A stretch of 64,000 bases of DNA from Siphonodentalium dalli (Eukaryota; Mollusca; Scaphopoda; Gadilida; Siphonodentaliidae). Positions 58,684 through 64,000 of the stretch are shown here, piece after piece. The notes beneath the pieces are model-generated. The model was not told the origin of the DNA and did not search any database. It saw only the letters and a list, made by a program, of their open reading frames with translations. The translations under genes were made by a program, and so were the position numbers. The stretch lies in the NCBI GenBank assembly GCA_032622095.1, contig CP136069.1, positions 184,625,122 through 184,689,121 on the forward strand. The letters are read 5' to 3'. The stretch's first letter is position 1; every line of letters begins with the position of its first letter.

Positions 58684-61478
58684 TCTCATATATATTTTGA
58701 AGACCTCTGTCTGTATGTATGTTTGTTTGTCTGTCTGTCTGTCATTAATACAAATTTACGATTCTTGACCGATCGGGACGAAACTTGGTACGTGAGTGTA
58801 GTTTGACCAGGCGGTCGTCGTTGTCGTATTGGCGAGCCCGTGCGGCGCCCGCTTCGTGCATGCGCAGACGAGATCTCGGAAACGGGTGGAGCTATCGACT
58901 TGAAATTTGCTATGTGAATGTATCTTGCCCCGGATACGAATTTTATCGGGTCGCCGAGCCCGTGCGACGCCAGCTTCGCGCATGCGCAGACCAGATCTCG
59001 GAAACGGGTAGAGCGATCGACTTGAAATTTGGTTTTTGAATAGCCCGGATGAATAGCCCGGACAACGTCGGGCTCATCGGCTAGTCTCATATATATTTTG
59101 AAGACCGCTGTTTGTTTGTCTGTTTGTCTGTATGTTTGTCTGTCATTTATACAAATCTACGATTCTCGACCGATCGGGACGATACTTGGTACGTGTGTGT
59201 AGTTTGACCAGGCGGTCGACGCTGTCGTATTGGCGAGCCCGTGCGGCGCCCGCTTCGTGCATGCGCAGACGAGATCTCGGAAACGGGTGGAGCTATCGAC
59301 TTGAAATTTGCTATCTGAATGTATCTTGCCCCGGATACGAATTTTATCGGGTCGCCGAGCCCGTGCGACGCCAGTGCAGCGCATGCGCAGACGAGATCTC
59401 GGAAACGGGTGGAGCTATCGACTTAAAATTTGCTATGTGAATGTATCTTGCCCCGGATACGAATTTTATCGGGTCGCCGAGTCCGTGCGACGCCAGCTTC
59501 GCGCATGCGCAGACGAGATCTCGGAAACGGGTGGAGCTATCGACTTGAAATTTGCTATGTGAATGTATCTTGCTCCGGATACGAACTTTATCGGGTCGCC
59601 GAGCCCGTGCGATGTCAGCTTCGCGCATGCGCAGACCAGATCTCGGAAACGGGTAGAGCTATCGACTTGAAATTTGGTTTTTGAATAGCCCGGACAACGT
59701 CGGGCTCATCGGCTAGTCTATTATATATTTTGGAAGATCTGTGTGTGTGTGTGTGTCTGTGTGTCTGTCTGTTCGCGGTGGACTCGAAAACGACCCAACC
59801 GATTTCGATGAAACTTGGTACGTGGGGGTACTTTCGGCCGTGGAGTGGCATGGGCCTCTTAATTTGCCCGTGCGACGTAACCTTGACCTTGACATCGGGT
59901 CATTTCAAGGTCAAACGCCCGAGTATCACGGGATTTCGATGAAAATTAGTGTCTGGGGATACTTTCGTGTGGGGAGTGCCGTAAGCATGTTCGTTTGCCC
60001 GTGCGACCTGACCTTGACCTTGAAATCGGGTCAATTCAATGTCAAATCGCGAATTTTTATGGGATTTCGACGAAATTTGATACATAGGGTTACTTTTGTC
60101 CACTGGGTGTTTTGGACGGGTAAAATCGTGACCCCGACCTGACATTAACCCTCAAAATGATCAATTCAAGGTCAAATCGGGTAAAACCGGATGGATTTCG
60201 ACGGATACATTTGTCCGGGCAGTGTTTTGGACGGGTCAAATCGTGACCCCACCTGACCTTCAAAGTGGACAATTCAAGGTCAAATCGCGCAATTCGCCGA
60301 AAGGCAGAGGGGAAACAGCCCGGACGAAAAGGGTCCACCAGCTAGTCTCATATATATTTTGAAGACCGCTGTTTGTTTGTCTGTTTGTCTGTATGTTTGT
60401 CTGTCATTTTTACAAATCTACGATTCTCGACCGATCGGGACGATACTTGGTACGTGTGTGTAGTTTGACAAGGCGGTCGACGCTGTCGTATTGGCGAGCC
60501 CGTGCGGCGCCAGCTTCGCGCATGCGCAGACGAGATCTCGGAAACGGGTGGAGCTATCGACTTGAAATTTGCTATGTGAATGTATCTTGCTCCGGATACG
60601 AACTTTATCGGGTCGCCGAGCCCGTGCGATGTCAGCTTCGCGCATGCGCAGACGAGATCTCGGAAACGGGTGGAGCTATCGACTTGAAATTTGGTATGTG
60701 AATGTATCTTGCCCCGGATACGAATTGTATCGGGTCGCCGAGCCCGCCCGACCCAAGCTTCGCGCATGCGCAGACCAGATCTCGGAAACGGGTAGAGCTA
60801 TCGAATTGAAATTTGGTTTTTGAATAGCCCGGACAACGTCGGGCTCATCGGCTAGTCTATTATATATTTTGGAAGATCTGTGTGTGTGTGTGTGTCTGTG
60901 TGTGTGTCTGTTCGCGATGGACTCGAAAACGACCGAACCGATTTCGATGAAACTTGGTACGTGGGGGTACTTTCGGCCGTGGAGTGGCATGGGCCTCTTA
61001 ATTTGCCCGTGCGACGTTACCTTGACCTTGACATCGGGTCATTTCAAGGTCAAACGCCCGAGTATCACGGGATTTCGATGAAAATTAGTGTCTGGGGATA
61101 CTTTCGTGTGGGGAGTGTCGTAAGCATGTTCGTTTGCCCGTGCGACGTGACCTTGAAATCGGGTCAATTCAATGTCAAATCGCGAATTTTTATGGGATTT
61201 CGACGAAATTTGATACATAGGGTTACTTTTGTCCACTGGGTGTTTGGACGGGTAAAATCGTGACCCCGACCTGACATTAACCTTCAAACCGATCAATTCA
61301 AGGTCAAATCGGGTAAAACCGGATGGATTTCGACGGATACTTTTGTCCGGGCAGTGTTTTGGACGGGTCAAATCGTGACCCCACCTGACCTTCAAAGTGG
61401 ACAATTCAAGGTCAAATCGCGCAATTCGCCGAAAGGCAGAGGGGAAACAGCCCGGACGAAGTCGGGTCCACCAGCTAG
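58684..61478 (+). repeat. Higher-order repeat 3, second copy
   Basis: 2,795 bp, matches 41,813-44,607 and shares its short unit a (58,684-59,084). Other units: b 59,085-59,716; c 59,717-60,345; d 60,346-60,855; e 60,856-61,478. Confidence 0.92.
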
Positions 61479-64000
61479 TCTCATATATATTTTGAAGACC
61501 TCTGTCTGTATGTATGTTTGTTTGTCTGTCTGTCTGTCATTAATACAAATTTACGATTCTTGACCGATCGGGACGAAACTTGGTATGTGAGTGTAGTTTG
61601 GCCAGGCGGTCGTCGTTGTCGTATTGGCGAGCCCGTGCGGCGCCCGCTTCGTGCATGCGCAGACGAGATCTCGGAAACGGGTGGAGCTATCGACTTGAAA
61701 TTTGCTATGTGAATGTATCTTGCCCCGGATGCGAATTTTATCGGGTCGCCGAGCCCGTGCGACACCAGCTTCGCACATGCGCAGACGAGATCTCGGAAAC
61801 TGGTGGAGCTATCGACTTGAAATTTGGTATGTGAATGTATCTTGCCCCGGATACGAATTTTATCGGGTCGCCGAGCCCGTGCGACGCCAGCTTCGCGCAT
61901 GCGCAGACCAGATCTCGGAAACGGGTAGAGCGATCGACTTGAAATTTGGTTTTTGAATAGCCCGGATGAATAGCCCGGACAACGTCGGGCTCATCGGCTA
62001 GTCTCATATATATTTTGAAGACCGCTGTTTGTTTGTCTGTTTGTCTGTATGTTTGTCTGTCATTTATACAAATCTACGATTCTCGACCGATCGGGACGAT
62101 ACTTGGTACGTGTGTGTAGTTTGACCAGGCGGTCGACGCTGTCGTATTGGCGAGCCCGTGCGGCTCCCGCTTCGTGCATGCGCAGACGAGATCTCGGAAA
62201 CGGGTGGGGCTATCGACTTGAAATTTGCTATGTGAATGTATCTTGCCCCGGATACGAATTTTATCGGGTCGCCGAGCCCGTGCGATGTCAGTGCAGCGCA
62301 TGCGCAGACGAGATCTCGGAAACGGGTGGAGCTATCGACTTAAAATTTGCTATGTGAATGTATCTTGCCCCGGATACGAATTTTATCGGGTCGCCGAGTC
62401 CGTGCGACGCCAGCTTCGCGCATGCGCAGACGAGATCTCGGAAACGGGTGGAGCTATCGACTTGAAATTTGCTATGTGAATGTATCTTGCTCCGGATACG
62501 AACTTTATCGGGTCGCCGAGCCCGTGCGATGTCAGCTTCGCGCATGCGCAGACCAGATCTCGGAAACGGGTAGAGCTATCGACTTGAAATTTGGTTTTTG
62601 AATAGCCCGGACAACGTCGGGCTCATCGGCTAGTCTATTATATATTTTGGAAGATCTGTGTGTGTGTGTGTGTCTGTGTGTCTGTCTGTTCGCGGTGGAC
62701 TCGAAAACGACCCAACCGATTTCGATGAAACTTGGTACGTGGGAGTACTTTCGGCCGTGGAGTGGCATGGGCCTCTTAATTTGCCCGTGCGACGTAACCT
62801 TGACCTTGACATCGGGTCATTTCAAGGTCAAACGCCCGAGTATCACGGTATTTCGATGAAAATTAGTGTCTGGGGATACTTTCGTGTGGGGAGTGCCGTA
62901 AGCATGTTCGTTTGCCCGTGCGACCTGACCTTGACCTTGAAATCGGGTCAATTCAATGTCAAATCGCGAATTTTTATGGGATTTCGACGAAATTTGATAC
63001 ATAGGGTTACTTTTGTCCACTGGGTGTTTTGGACGGGTAAAATCGTGACCCCGACCTGACATTAACCCTCAAAATGATCAATTCAAGGTCAAATCGGGTA
63101 AAACCGGATGGATTTCGACGGATACATTTGTCCGGGCAGTATTTTGGACGGGTCAAATCGTGACCCCACCTGACCTTCAAAGTGGACAATTCAAGGTCAA
63201 ATCGCGCAATTCGCCGAAAGGCAGAGGGGAAACAGCCCGGACGAAAAGGGTCCACCAGCTAGTCTCATATATATTTTGAAGACCGCTGTTTGTTTGTCTG
63301 TTTGTCTGTATGTTTGTCTGTCATTTTTACAAATCTACGATTCTCGACCGATCGGGACGATACTTGGTACGTGTGTGTAGTTTGACAAGGCGGTCGACGC
63401 TGTCGTATTGGCGAGCCCGTGCGGCGCCAATGCAGCGCATGCGCAGACGAGATCTCGGAAACGGGTGGAGCTATCGACTTGAAATTTGCTATGTGAATGT
63501 ATCTTGCTCCGGATACGAACTTTATCGGGTCGCCGAGCCCGTGCGATGTCAGCTTCGCGCATGCGCAGACGAGATCTCGGAAACGCGTGGAGCTATCGAC
63601 TTGAAATTTGGTATGTGAATGTATCTTGCCCCGGATACGAATTTTATCGGGTCGCCGAGCCCGCCCGACCCAAGCTTCGCGCATGCGCAGACCAGATCTC
63701 GGAAACGGGTAGAGCTATCGAATTGAAATTTGGTTTTTGAATAGCCCGGACAACGTCGGGCTCATCGGCTAGTCTATTATATATTTTGGAAGATCTGTGT
63801 GTGTGTGTGTGTCTGTGTGTCTGTCTGTTCGCGATGGACTCGAAAACGACCGAACCGATTTCGATGAAACTTGGTACGTGGGGGTACTTTCGGCCGTGGA
63901 GTGGCATGGGCCTCTTAATTTGCCCGTGCGACGTTACCTTGACCTTGACATCGTGTCATTTCAAGGTCAAACGCCCGAATATCACGGGATTTCGATGAAA
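61479..64000 (+). repeat. Higher-order repeat 4, second copy, cut by window end
   Basis: Units: a 61,479-62,001; b 62,002-62,633; c 62,634-63,262; d 63,263-63,772; e 63,773 to the window end. Matches 44,608-47,129, so the duplicated block is at least 15.7 kb long and continues beyond the window. Confidence 0.92.

Noticed and set aside
29874-64000. More than a hundred open frames of 60-143 codons on both strands of the array
   Set aside because: They repeat with the units, overlap on both strands, often lack ATG starts, and follow simple motifs (SVCLSVCLSVC from CTGT runs). They are by-products of the repeat, not genes.
29874-64000. CRISPR-like array
   Set aside because: Regularly spaced direct repeats are present, but the intervals are themselves repeated, there are no unique spacers, and the setting is eukaryotic.

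Overview
The window is eukaryotic. It is A+T-rich in its first 29 kb, has almost no open coding sequence, shows splice-acceptor-like sites before the only two plausible coding exons, and is dominated by mobile and tandem repeats. The repeats are short elements with a CTGT-rich microsatellite near the 5' end, internal core repeats, a 3' hairpin and a CTAG end. This is the architecture of non-autonomous Helitrons (the DINE-1, HINE and oyster pearl types). With a Penelope-like retroelement and several MITEs, it suggests a marine lophotrochozoan, most likely a mollusc. That assignment is an inference; nothing in the window fixes a species.

Layout, 1 to 29.87 kb: a 56-bp minisatellite (0.7-1.6 kb); a short tandem duplication (2.85-3.15 kb); decayed, inverted Helitron-like relics (4.57-5.45 kb); a possible small gene exon with a zinc-finger-like Cys/His cluster (6.27-6.64 kb); poly-G elements (7.1 and 8.5 kb); a very recent 2.93-kb tandem duplication (8.28-14.14 kb) ending in about 280-bp dimeric repeats; a third Helitron-like 3' end (16.1 kb); foldback elements (17.5 kb); the one clear protein-coding locus (18.48-20.22 kb), four tandem modules of the BLES03/DUF1917 eIF4E-like family with a frameshift in module 1; then a run of MITEs and inverted repeats (20.8-29.0 kb).

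Layout, 29.87 to 64.0 kb: one continuous megasatellite made of two Helitron-like unit types joined head to tail at exact CTAG|TC junctions. Type A (about 400-650 bp) is built on a 122-bp core repeat. Type B (about 620-640 bp) has an unrelated core rich in TGACCTTGA. Units are organised at four levels: the 122-bp core; the A or B unit; a 2,917-bp higher-order repeat in the order A-A-B-A-B; and a duplication of about 16.9 kb that copies everything from about 31.3 kb onward, including a Penelope-like fragment lodged in the array. The second copy starts near 48.3 kb and runs off the window end. No Rep/helicase transposase is present, so the elements depend on an enzyme encoded elsewhere.

The many short open frames in the array are products of the repeat and are not reported as genes. 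No CRISPR array, rRNA, tRNA or bacterial-type operon was seen.
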